NCBI GenBank assembly: GCA_937880175.1
Contig: CALFLO010000098.1
Span: 1-60,041 of the forward strand
Source: an uncultured Gluconobacter sp.
GTDB taxonomy: Bacteria > Pseudomonadota > Alphaproteobacteria > Acetobacterales > Acetobacteraceae
Reading direction: 5' to 3'
Length of the DNA: 60,041 nt
The notes beneath the pieces are model-generated. The model saw only the letters and a list, made by a program, of their open reading frames with translations. It did no database searches and was not told the DNA's origin. A program made the translations under genes and the position numbers. Within the stretch, counting starts at the first letter, position 1; every line of letters begins with the position of its first letter. This document shows positions 17,841 through 25,662 of the stretch, piece after piece.

Positions 17841-18629
17841 TCAGGAAAGGTGGCGGACGATCTCGGGAAGCAGGGTTGCGTCTCCGCAGGCCAGGACGGT
17901 GCCGTCGCTCTCAAGCGTAAGGGGGTTGCCCTGCCAGTCCGTGATGCGGCCACCTGCACCTTCCACAACCGGCACAAGTGCGCCCCAGTCCCAGGGTTTC
18001 ATGGTGCATTCCGCAATGACGTCGATCTGGCCGAGGGCAAGGAGGCCATAGGCATAGCAGTCTCCGCCCCATGACGTGCGGCGGGTATGTTTCTGCAGAT
18101 TGGCGAAACGCGGGGCGTGTTCCGCGGTCATGATTTCGGGGGCCGTGCAGGATAGTTCCGCTTCGGCTGCTGCCGGGCAGGCGCGCGTTCCGATGGTGCC
18201 GGGAAGGCGGTCGGACTGGAAAAGGGTTGGACGTCCCGAAACGCCAATCCAGCGCTCACCGGTCACGGGCTGATCAATCAGCCCCAGAACGGGACGACCC
18301 TTGTGAAAAAGAGCGATGAGCGTCCCGAAAGTGGGGCGGCCCGTCAGGAAGGCGCGGGTGCCATCAATGGGATCAAGAACCCAGAGCCAGTCGCTGCTGG
18401 CGCCACTCATGCCGGCTTCTTCACCGAGAATGGCGTGCTCCGGCAGGCGCGCTTCAAGAATGCTGCGCATGGCCTGTTCGGCCTGACGGTCCGCAATCGT
18501 GACAGGGCTGTCGTCGGATTTGGCGTCCGCACGAAGAGACGTCCGGAAATGGGGCAGGACGGTCCTGCGGGCAATGTCCGCACAGGCCGTTGCCGTTTCA
18601 ATGGCAGTCTGCAGAACCGTTTCAGTCAT
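17841..18629 (-). CDS. hisN: Inositol-monophosphatase-family phosphatase, probably histidinol-phosphatase
   Basis: The 262-residue product carries all IMPase motifs: GEEAG (metal-binding Glu), WVLDPIDGTRAF (metal-binding DPIDGT) and KPWDWGALVPVVEGAGG (WDxxxL). These enzymes are Mg-dependent and lithium-sensitive phosphatases. The GTRAFLTGRPTFGTLIAL segment, with Gly-Arg-Pro after the DGT box, is typical of the HisN branch, which dephosphorylates histidinol phosphate in actinobacteria and many alphaproteobacteria; SuhB or CysQ activity remains possible. It precedes serA on the same strand and is divergent from kdsB, with 75 bases between the starts. Confidence 0.8.
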   Translation of the reverse strand: MTETVLQTAIETATACADIARRTVLPHFRTSLRADAKSDDSPVTIADRQAEQAMRSILEARLPEHAILGEEAGMSGASSDWLWVLDPIDGTRAFLTGRPTFGTLIALFHKGRPVLGLIDQPVTGERWIGVSGRPTLFQSDRLPGTIGTRACPAAAEAELSCTAPEIMTAEHAPRFANLQKHTRRTSWGGDCYAYGLLALGQIDVIAECTMKPWDWGALVPVVEGAGGRITDWQGNPLTLESDGTVLACGDATLLPEIVRHLS

Positions 18630-18704
18630 GATTTTCGTCTATTCCCGTCCCAGGAGCATGGCATGAGATTGACGCCCGTTCTGGCGGGCGGCATCAGAGG
18701 GGCC

Positions 18705-19430
18705 ATGCATCCGATCATCGTCATTCCCTCCAGACTTGCTTCGACCCGCCTGCCGCGCAAGCCCCTCGCTGATATCGGGGGCATTCCCATGATTGTCCGC
18801 GTCGTCCATCAGGCCCTCGCCGCGCAGGTCGGGCCGGTGGTCGTGGCAGCAGGTGACGAAGAGATCCTTGAGGCCGTCAAAGACATTCCCGGCGTACGGG
18901 GCGTGCTGACCGAATCGGATCTGGCGAGCGGATCCGACCGCGTCCACGCAGCGCTGGCGGAAGTGGATCCCGAGGGTAAACACGATGTGGTCATTAATCT
19001 TCAGGGCGATCTTCCCCTGATTGCGCCGTCCAGCCTGACTGCCGTTCTCAAGCCGCTGGAAGACCCGGCGATCGATATTGGAACACTGGCCGCTCCTGTC
19101 ACGAGCGATGCCGAACGTGATGCTTCGCAGGTCGTGAAGATCGCATGTGCCTTTGATGGTGGGGACGTGACACGGGCCCTGTATTTTTCCCGACTGCCCA
19201 TTCCGTGGGGACCCGGGCCGCACTGGCACCATGTTGGCGTATACGCATGGAGGCGGGCTGCGCTGGAGCGTTTCGTAACCCTTGCACCATCCGCGCTGGA
19301 ACGCCGGGAAAGTCTGGAACAGCTGCGCGCACTGGAAGTCGGTATGACGATTGGCTGTGCGAGGATTGACCACGCGCCTCAGGGCGTGGATACGCCTGCT
19401 GATCTTGAACATGTCAGAGGTTTGGTCTGA
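18705..19430 (+). CDS. kdsB: 3-deoxy-manno-octulosonate cytidylyltransferase
   Basis: KdsB activates Kdo with CTP for inner-core lipopolysaccharide assembly. The 241-residue product starts MHPIIVIPSRLASTRLPRKPL, the family's nucleotide-binding N-terminus, and has ASGSDRVHAA and INLQGDLPLI (LQGDEP in most homologues; here Leu replaces Glu). The ATG at 18705 is chosen because it sits at the conserved N-terminus with AGAGGGG before it; one at 18663 would add 14 residues. The region further upstream is open but antisense to the hisN-like gene. The stop shares one base with the pheA start (TGATG). Confidence 0.93.
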   Translation: MHPIIVIPSRLASTRLPRKPLADIGGIPMIVRVVHQALAAQVGPVVVAAGDEEILEAVKDIPGVRGVLTESDLASGSDRVHAALAEVDPEGKHDVVINLQGDLPLIAPSSLTAVLKPLEDPAIDIGTLAAPVTSDAERDASQVVKIACAFDGGDVTRALYFSRLPIPWGPGPHWHHVGVYAWRRAALERFVTLAPSALERRESLEQLRALEVGMTIGCARIDHAPQGVDTPADLEHVRGLV

Positions 19431-20263
19431 TGCCGGTTATTGCATTTCAGGGCCGTCCCGGCGCCTATTCCGATCTGGCCTGCCGTCAGGCACGCCCGGG
19501 CTGGACCACGCTGCCGTGCCCGACATTCGCCGATGCGATCGACGCCGTACATGACGGGCGGGCCGACGAGGCAATGCTGGCTTGTGAAAATACGCTCGCA
19601 GGACGTGTGCCGGATATCCACTCCCTGCTGCCTGATGCCGGACTTCACATCGTCGGGGAATATTTCCAGCGGGTCGAACACTGCCTTCTGGGCGTACCGG
19701 GCGCAAAAATCGGGGATATCCGACGGATCCACACGCACCCCGTTGCGCTGGGTCAGGTTCGCAAATTGATCAGTGAGCTGGGCGTGGAGCCGGTTGTGCA
19801 GTTCGATACGGCAGGTGCTGCCGAGATGGTGGCGCGGTGGGGACGTCCGGAAGATGCGGCAATTGCATCCTCTCTGGCGGCGGAACTGAACGGTCTGACG
19901 GTGCTGCGGGGCAATGTCGAAGACGCCTCGCACAACACGACGCGCTTTTACCGTGTGGCCCGCAAACCTTGCATTCCCTCTCCCGAGCGCACAGATGTGC
20001 TGACAACGCTGCTGATGCGTGTCGGGAACTGTCCGGGTGCGCTTTATGCGGCATTGGGTGGATTTTCCCGGCATGGTATCAACATGACGCGGATTGAAAG
20101 CTATATGCTGGACGGCTCGTTCGCGGCGACGCAGTTCCTGATGGATGTCGAGGGACATCCGGAACAGGCCCCTCTGGCGGCGGCGCTCGCGGAACTTGAG
20201 CAGGTCAGTGACGATCTGAGAATTCTGGGTGTTTACCCAAGCAGTCTCTCGCGCCGGGCGTGA
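19430..20263 (+). CDS. pheA: Prephenate dehydratase
   Basis: This monofunctional enzyme converts prephenate to phenylpyruvate in phenylalanine synthesis. The 277-residue product has the periplasmic-binding-like catalytic domain starting IAFQGRPGAYSDLA, the catalytic NTTRF motif near residues 165-170, and a C-terminal ACT domain (TTLLMRVGNCPGALYAAL, then the ESYMLDGSF loop) that should give phenylalanine feedback control; the usual ESRP motif is ESYM here. There is no chorismate mutase domain. It is translationally coupled to kdsB and runs up to dapA. Confidence 0.94.
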   Translation: MPVIAFQGRPGAYSDLACRQARPGWTTLPCPTFADAIDAVHDGRADEAMLACENTLAGRVPDIHSLLPDAGLHIVGEYFQRVEHCLLGVPGAKIGDIRRIHTHPVALGQVRKLISELGVEPVVQFDTAGAAEMVARWGRPEDAAIASSLAAELNGLTVLRGNVEDASHNTTRFYRVARKPCIPSPERTDVLTTLLMRVGNCPGALYAALGGFSRHGINMTRIESYMLDGSFAATQFLMDVEGHPEQAPLAAALAELEQVSDDLRILGVYPSSLSRRA

Positions 20264-20301
20264 GGGCAGGACAGGCAGAGCCCATGACAGAAGGCGGAAC
20301 A

Positions 20302-21195
20302 ATGGCTGACACGAGCATGTATCAGGGGTCGCTGACGGCTCTGGTCACTCCGATGCATACGGACGGACGGATTGATTTCGACGTTTCGGCAAAGCTGATC
20401 GAGCGTCAGATCGAGGCCGGCACGACGGCGCTGATTCCCGCTGGCACGACGGGCGAAAGCCCGACCCTGTCCCATGAAGAGCATGGTCGTGTCGTCGCGC
20501 ATTGCGTCGAGACGGCGAATGGTCGGGTGCGGGTGATGGCGGGTGCGGGTTCCAACAGCACGTCCGAAGCTGTCCTCATGGCAAAACATGCCCATTCCGT
20601 CGGGGCGGACAGCCTTCTGGTTGTCGTGCCCTATTACAACAAGCCGTCGCAGGAAGGGCTGTACCGTCATTTCATGACGATTGCGGATGCGACTCCGCTG
20701 CCACTCTTTCTTTATTGTATTCCGGGACGATCCGTCGTGGATATCTCGGTGGCGACGATGGCGCGACTGGGAGAGCATCCCAATATCGTCGGAACCAAGG
20801 ACGCGACCGCCAATATGGCCCGGCCGATCGCGATTCGTCGCGCCGTGGACAAGCCGTTCAACCAGCTTTCCGGTGACGATAACAGCGTTCTGTCATTTCT
20901 GGCCGCAGGTGGTGACGGCTGCATTGGTGTGACGTCCAATGTCGTCCCGCATCTTTGCGCCGACATGCATCTGGCCTGGCAGGAAGGGCGGATCGAAGAT
21001 GCGATCGCCATTCAGGATCACCTGACGCCGCTGCATGATGCAATGTTCATGGAAAGCAATCCCGGTCCGGTAAAGTATGCGCTGTCCAGACTCGGTCTGT
21101 GCGATGCGACATTGCGCCTGCCTCTGGTGGAGCCGCAGGAAGAGACTCGCCGGGCCGTTGACGCTGCCCTGCGCGCGCTTGAGCTTCTGGACTGA
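20302..21195 (+). CDS. dapA: 4-hydroxy-tetrahydrodipicolinate synthase
   Basis: DapA condenses pyruvate with aspartate semialdehyde, the branch point to lysine and diaminopimelate. The 297-residue product shows the aldolase-class motifs: AGTTGESPTL, VVPYYNKPSQEG (catalytic Tyr), YCIPGRSVVDIS and GTKDAT with the Schiff-base Lys. The ATG at 20302 is chosen because AAGGCGG lies 5 bases before it; in-frame starts at 20260 (GTG, inside pheA) and 20284 are alternatives. It sits in the kdsB-pheA-dapA-smpB run, and lysC at 46661 supplies the same pathway. Confidence 0.94.
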   Translation: MADTSMYQGSLTALVTPMHTDGRIDFDVSAKLIERQIEAGTTALIPAGTTGESPTLSHEEHGRVVAHCVETANGRVRVMAGAGSNSTSEAVLMAKHAHSVGADSLLVVVPYYNKPSQEGLYRHFMTIADATPLPLFLYCIPGRSVVDISVATMARLGEHPNIVGTKDATANMARPIAIRRAVDKPFNQLSGDDNSVLSFLAAGGDGCIGVTSNVVPHLCADMHLAWQEGRIEDAIAIQDHLTPLHDAMFMESNPGPVKYALSRLGLCDATLRLPLVEPQEETRRAVDAALRALELLD

Positions 21196-21203
21196 TCGCA
21201 GGT

Positions 21204-21698
21204 ATGGCGGCGAAAAAAACCAAGAGCGGCATGATTTCTCATGGCATGGCCGCCCAGAACCGCAAGGGTCGGTTCGACTATACAATCCTGGAAACGACAG
21301 AAGCCGGAATCGTTCTGAAGGGGCCGGAGGTGAAAAGCCTTCGCCTCGGGCGTGCGACTATAACGGAAGCTTATGCCGCCGAACGTGATGGCGAGATCTG
21401 GCTCTTCAATTCCTATATTCCGGAATATCAGGGAGGTGTCCTCTCCCGGTTTGAGCCGCGCGCCCCGCGCAAGCTTCTGATGCATCGCAAACAGATCGTC
21501 CATTTCCTTGGAGCGGTCAGTCGGGCCGGCGCCAGCCTGGTGCCCCTCGATATTCACTTCAATGATCGTGGAATGGCGAAAGTGACTCTCGGCCTCGGTC
21601 AGGGGCGGCGCAAGGAAGACAAACGGCACGCGATTGCCGAGCGGGACTGGAAGCGGGACAAGGCCCGACTGGTCAGGAACAGCGGCAAGGAATTCTGA
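21204..21698 (+). CDS. smpB: SsrA-binding protein SmpB
   Basis: SmpB binds tmRNA and delivers it to stalled ribosomes for trans-translation. The 164-residue product has the characteristic RKGRFDYTILETTEAGIVL, GPEVKSLR, and the basic C-terminal tail (ERDWKRDKARL) that enters the mRNA channel. It follows dapA by 8 bases, so it is probably co-transcribed, and a terminator follows. The tmRNA gene itself is not in the window. Confidence 0.96.
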   Translation: MAAKKTKSGMISHGMAAQNRKGRFDYTILETTEAGIVLKGPEVKSLRLGRATITEAYAAERDGEIWLFNSYIPEYQGGVLSRFEPRAPRKLLMHRKQIVHFLGAVSRAGASLVPLDIHFNDRGMAKVTLGLGQGRRKEDKRHAIAERDWKRDKARLVRNSGKEF

Positions 21699-21725
21699 GC
21701 CGGGCCTTATCGCCGGTAAGCCTGA

Positions 21726-21751
21726 AAGGTCGGATTCTTCCGGCCTTTTTT
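21726..21751 (+). terminator. Intrinsic terminator after smpB
   Basis: A 9-bp stem with one G-T pair (21726-21734 with 21739-21747, TTCT loop) is followed by six T (21746-21751). Confidence 0.85.
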
Positions 21752-21782
21752 GTTGTCTATATGGCGGCAGATAATACGCATC

Positions 21783-21820
21783 AAAAAAAGCCGCTGCAGC
21801 ATAGGCTGGCAGCGGCTTTT
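21783..21820 (-). terminator. Intrinsic terminator of the cold-shock gene, possibly bidirectional
   Basis: A perfect 10-bp stem (21788-21797 with 21809-21818) has seven A on its left side (21783-21789), a U-run on the minus strand, and a T-run on its right, so it can stop transcription in both directions between smpB and the cold-shock gene. Confidence 0.85.
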
Positions 21821-21847
21821 CTTTACTCAGACCGAAGTCCGGGCCGT

Positions 21848-22549
21848 TCAGTCACCGCTGATTTCAGCAGCTTCCGGACCCTTCTGGCCCTGAACAACCT
21901 TGACGTTGATCGTCTGGCCTTCGTCAAGCGTGGGCAGGCCCGAACGCTCGAGAGCGGAAGCGTGGACGAAGATGTCCTTGCCACCGGATTCCGGCGTGAT
22001 GAAGCCGAAGCCCTTCGTGGCGTTGTACCACTTGACCGTGCCACGCATGTCTTCAGCGCGGGACAGGTCCGGAGCCGGACGGCCCGGGCGAGCTGCGCCA
22101 CCGAAGCGGGGCTGATCACCGAAAGCTGCGCGGGGACGCGGTGCTTCTGCCGTGCTCTCGTCAACGGAGAGAACTTCAGCGACCTGACGGCCCTTCGGGC
22201 CCTGGCCGATACGGACCACAACGGTTGCGCCCGGGTTCACGCTGCTGACACCAGCATTGGTAAGGGCATTGGCGTGGAGGAAGATGTCGCCCGAGCCATC
22301 GGACAGTTCAACGAAACCGAAACCCTTCTCGGTGTTGAACCACTTCACGCGGGAGCTGATTTCCGGGCCTGAAGCTGCGACGAAGCTGTTGCTGCGACGA
22401 GGGGCGCCGTAGCCACCGCCACCGCCGCCACTATTTCCACCACCAAAGCCTCCACGGTCGCCATAGGACGGCTGGGACGAGTATGTGTCGTCAAACCCGC
22501 CGCGGCGAGGTGAGTTGAAGCTGCTGCGGTCGGTTCTGTTGTTTCTCAA
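21848..22549 (-). CDS. Double cold-shock-domain protein
   Basis: The 233-residue product has two cold-shock (S1-like OB) domains that bind single-stranded RNA and DNA: RNP1/RNP2 as KGFGFV (75-80) and DIFLH (88-92), then KGFGFI (179-184) and DIFVH (192-196). The N-terminal 55 residues are Arg/Gly-rich (RGG-like with a run of Gly), which may also bind RNA or stay disordered. It is a two-domain type common in alphaproteobacteria, larger than E. coli CspA (70 aa). The start is a TTG at 22549, since no ATG precedes the Gly-rich part in frame. A long upstream gap (22550-22826) may hold a cold-responsive leader. Confidence 0.9.
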   Translation of the reverse strand: MRNNRTDRSSFNSPRRGGFDDTYSSQPSYGDRGGFGGGNSGGGGGGYGAPRRSNSFVAASGPEISSRVKWFNTEKGFGFVELSDGSGDIFLHANALTNAGVSSVNPGATVVVRIGQGPKGRQVAEVLSVDESTAEAPRPRAAFGDQPRFGGAARPGRPAPDLSRAEDMRGTVKWYNATKGFGFITPESGGKDIFVHASALERSGLPTLDEGQTINVKVVQGQKGPEAAEISGD

Positions 22550-22826
22550 CGGTCTAATCCCGAGACTGGGGTGCCATGATAGGGCGGACCCCGTCGTGAC
22601 GTAATTTCAAAAATTTGGAAAAAAACGACGCTGTTTCTTTCCTGCAGCAATCTCTAGCACGCTTTTTTCCTTCTCTGCCACAGGGAATATGGGGCTGAAA
22701 CATAACTCGCGCTAATTTTAAGATTGGGATGAGACCCGTCGACACTTTGATTCCGGTCGCGGAAATGACATACACACGTTTCCCAGTACTTGGTGGTCCC
22801 GGATCCCGCGCGTAACAGAGGTGCCC

Positions 22827-23828
22827 ATGCGAAGCCGACTGACTTTTTCCATTGGAGCCACTGCCGTGCTGGCGCTGTCTTCTTCTGCCATGGCCACTCC
22901 GTTACAGGACCCGTACGGAACCTGGACTGTGCAGGGCGAGAATGATGCCATTTCCACGCTCAAAGGGACTTCGGACCAGTACTATACGTCTGGTCTGCGC
23001 ATTAACTGGACATCCGGGACGGACAATCTGCCCCGGCCTATCGCGAAGCTGAACCGCATCCTGATGGGTGATGGTGTGCAGCGTATCAGTATTGGTCTGC
23101 AGCAGATCATCGATACGCCGCGCGATACCCAGGCCGACAACCCGCTGCAGGGTGACCGCCCGTACGCCGGACTGCTGCTGGGGACCGTGAACCTCATCAA
23201 CGATACGGATCTTTCCCGGACCGTAATGGGTATTCAGTTCGGTATGCTTGGCCCGGCGGGACTCGGGCGTCAGGTCCAGAACGGCTTTCACAAAGCCATC
23301 AGCGATACCCCGAGCACCGGTTGGGGGCATCAGCTTGCCAACCAGCCGATCTTCCAGGTCCAGGCCGGTCGGATCTGGCGTCTGCCTGTCCTGAATGTCT
23401 ATGGCATCCATGCCGACGTGCTTCCGGCGATTTCGGGTGCTGCGGGTGATTACCGGACTTATGCGGATGTCGCGACAACGTTCCGCATCGGTCAGGGGCT
23501 CGACAGTGATTTCGGGAACTCGACCATCGGGCCGGGGCTGGACGGGACGGATGCGTTCCGCGCGACTCGTCCTTTCGCCTGGTATTTCTATGGCGGTGTC
23601 GAAGGTCAGGCCGTGGGATATGACGTGACGCTTCAGGGCAGTACGGTCCGTCCCAACGCGCCTCATGTCGACAAGGTCTGGGATGTGGGCGAGATCCATG
23701 CCGGTGTCGCCGTGATGTGGCACGGCGTGCGTCTGTCCTACAGCCAGAACTGGCAGACAGCCCAGTTCCAGACGCAGAAGGCTGGTCTGTTCAACTACGG
23801 ATCGCTCAAGCTCTCGGTCAAGTTCTGA
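22827..23828 (+). CDS. LpxR-family outer-membrane protein (lipid A 3'-O-deacylase-like)
   Basis: The 333-residue product has a signal peptide (ALSSSAMA, cleaved near residue 23) and reads as a beta-barrel ending in aromatic Phe (LKLSVKF). It matches the LpxR/DUF2219 family. The known catalytic set seems present: Asn39-Asp40 in GENDA, Ser55 in DQYYTSGLR and His155 in VQNGFHKAI, plus DRPYAGLLLG. LpxR removes the 3'-acyloxyacyl chain of lipid A in Salmonella. Activity here is inferred and the target would be an acetic-acid-bacterial lipid A. The ATG at 22827 is preceded by ACAGAGG. A terminator follows it. Confidence 0.82.
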   Translation: MRSRLTFSIGATAVLALSSSAMATPLQDPYGTWTVQGENDAISTLKGTSDQYYTSGLRINWTSGTDNLPRPIAKLNRILMGDGVQRISIGLQQIIDTPRDTQADNPLQGDRPYAGLLLGTVNLINDTDLSRTVMGIQFGMLGPAGLGRQVQNGFHKAISDTPSTGWGHQLANQPIFQVQAGRIWRLPVLNVYGIHADVLPAISGAAGDYRTYADVATTFRIGQGLDSDFGNSTIGPGLDGTDAFRATRPFAWYFYGGVEGQAVGYDVTLQGSTVRPNAPHVDKVWDVGEIHAGVAVMWHGVRLSYSQNWQTAQFQTQKAGLFNYGSLKLSVKF

Positions 23829-23851
23829 CCTTTGCGGAATGAAGAATTGAG

Positions 23852-23884
23852 AAGGCCGCTTTCCTGAAAGAAAGCGGCCTTTTT
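23852..23884 (+). terminator. Intrinsic terminator after the LpxR-like gene
   Basis: A 12-bp stem (23852-23863 with 23870-23881, CTGAAA loop) runs into five T (23880-23884). The stop codon of the convergent GGDEF-EAL gene lies directly against it. Confidence 0.87.
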
Positions 23885-25584
23885 CATGCCTGGGCGAGAT
23901 GAGGGACGTGACTGTCCCGGACTGGCGCGCCCAGAAGATAACCCTGCACTTCCTCGCAGCCATTGGCATCGAGAAGCGCCATCTGATGCTCCGTTTCAAC
24001 CCCTTTCGCGCAGCAGGTGATGTTCAGGGAGCGGGCGAGAGAGAGGATGGCGTACATGATTTCATCGGCGCGCATGTCTTCACCCAGATACTGGACGAAA
24101 GCCCGGTCGAGCTTGATCTGGTCCAGAGGGTAGATCCGCAGTCTCTCCAGTGAAGAGTAGCCGGCCCCAAAATCGTCGATGGCAAGACGAACGCCAAGCG
24201 CACGCACGCGGGAGAGTTCACGAAACGCGATGTCAGACGGGCCGAATGGCCTGCATTCGGACAGTTCGATCTGCAGGCGCCCGGGCGGAAGGCCGGTTTC
24301 GGTCAGGACGGTATCAACGAGGGGCGCAAGTCGTTCGTTGACCAGCCAGACCGGCGAGACATTCACGCAGACCCGCAGCGGAGTAGGCCATCGAAGGGCG
24401 GCCAGGCAGGCATTGCGCAGACTCCAGCTGTCCAGCGCCTCGATCATGCCGACTTCCTCCGCGTAGCGGATGAAGAGGTTGGGAGCGACTTCGCCATGAC
24501 CGGGACGGGTCCAGCGCAGAAGCGCTTCATGTCCGATGATTTTCTGGGAATCCGTATCGACGATTGGCATCCATTTCAGGAAAAGGGCGTCGTCTTCCAC
24601 AGCCTTGAGAAGATCCTGCTCAAGATTGGACGTGATGGCATAGGCGTTGGTGAGTTCCGCATTGGCGCGACGCTCGTGGCCACCACCTGTGCGATTGGCT
24701 TCGGTGAGTGCGGCGCGCGCGGCAAGGATCAGCTGGTTCGCATCCCCGGCGTCCTGCGGGTAGACGCTCCAGCCTGCCGAGATCGAGAAGGGAACGGCTC
24801 CCATATCCAGCGATACCGGCGTGCTGGAGATCTGCAGGATCGCGTTGACCAGAGAACGTGTCGTGACTGCTGTGGTGCCCGGAGGGGTCAGGACCATGAA
24901 ATGACCGCCACCAATCGAGCTCAGGAAGCACCCTTCCGGCAGGACAGATCTGAGGCGACGGATCATTTCCGCGAGAATCAGGTCAGCCGTGTCCCAGCCG
25001 TAACGGTCGTTGATCAGCGAGAGATGATCGAGATTAAGATGGATCAGGCTGAAAACGGCCCGCCGTGAGAGCTTGCCCGTCCGTTCGATGAACTGGTGCA
25101 GGACACGAAGGCTTTCCTCGCGGTCCGGCAGTGCTGATTTTTCCGGATATTCCGTGGAGTCGTCTGCAAGCTGCCCTGCGACGTCCCGCAGGACGCAGCC
25201 AGCCGGTACTGCAAAATGTTTGCCCGAGGGGCGCAGGGCGATGAGAAAAAGTCTGGTTCCGCCCTCCACTGATCCTGACGGAACGGGGCATCCGATGAGG
25301 GCGTAATCCTCAAGATACGGGCAGGAAAACGAGCTTTCTCCATTCCGTTCCTGCTCCGCCATGCGGATGAGCTTTCCCGTCTCAACCTTGTGCAATATGG
25401 CCGGAAGTGGGCCGACGGAGTAGAGAATATCCGGTATGCCGCTCGCGGAGATGTCCAGCAATGCGACTGCTGATGCGCCCGTCGCGGGCAGAAGCAGACG
25501 AAAGAGCAGGGATCGGCGATCCGAAGAGGTGCCAGAGTATTCGTGGTCAGTCTCTTTCTGAGCGTCTCTGGCAGGACTGCTCAT
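23884..25584 (-). CDS. GGDEF-EAL protein with degenerate active sites
   Basis: The 566-residue product has an N-terminal region of about 150 residues with no clear domain, a GGDEF-like domain (about 160-305) and an EAL domain (about 330-560) for cyclic-di-GMP turnover. The diguanylate cyclase signature is GGGHF (225-229) instead of GGDEF, so synthesis is unlikely. EAL is intact in HEALLRW (Glu353), as are NVSP, ELSE, DDFGAGYSSL and IKLD. The usual AEGVE is AKGVE (Lys527), which replaces the glutamate that acts as general base in RocR. It may therefore bind c-di-GMP without hydrolysing it. The start is the ATG at 25584; a GTG one codon earlier is possible. Confidence 0.88.
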   Translation of the reverse strand: MSSPARDAQKETDHEYSGTSSDRRSLLFRLLLPATGASAVALLDISASGIPDILYSVGPLPAILHKVETGKLIRMAEQERNGESSFSCPYLEDYALIGCPVPSGSVEGGTRLFLIALRPSGKHFAVPAGCVLRDVAGQLADDSTEYPEKSALPDREESLRVLHQFIERTGKLSRRAVFSLIHLNLDHLSLINDRYGWDTADLILAEMIRRLRSVLPEGCFLSSIGGGHFMVLTPPGTTAVTTRSLVNAILQISSTPVSLDMGAVPFSISAGWSVYPQDAGDANQLILAARAALTEANRTGGGHERRANAELTNAYAITSNLEQDLLKAVEDDALFLKWMPIVDTDSQKIIGHEALLRWTRPGHGEVAPNLFIRYAEEVGMIEALDSWSLRNACLAALRWPTPLRVCVNVSPVWLVNERLAPLVDTVLTETGLPPGRLQIELSECRPFGPSDIAFRELSRVRALGVRLAIDDFGAGYSSLERLRIYPLDQIKLDRAFVQYLGEDMRADEIMYAILSLARSLNITCCAKGVETEHQMALLDANGCEEVQGYLLGAPVRDSHVPHLAQA

Positions 25585-25662
25585 CACTCGTGTACTCCAT
25601 GAAATTCAGTTGACTGCATTATTAATTAAGTACCAGCATTATATCCGTGGGAACTTTTCTGT

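Noticed and set aside
18303..18704. N-terminal extension of kdsB
   Set aside because: It is antisense to the hisN-like gene, and the conserved KdsB start is at 18705.
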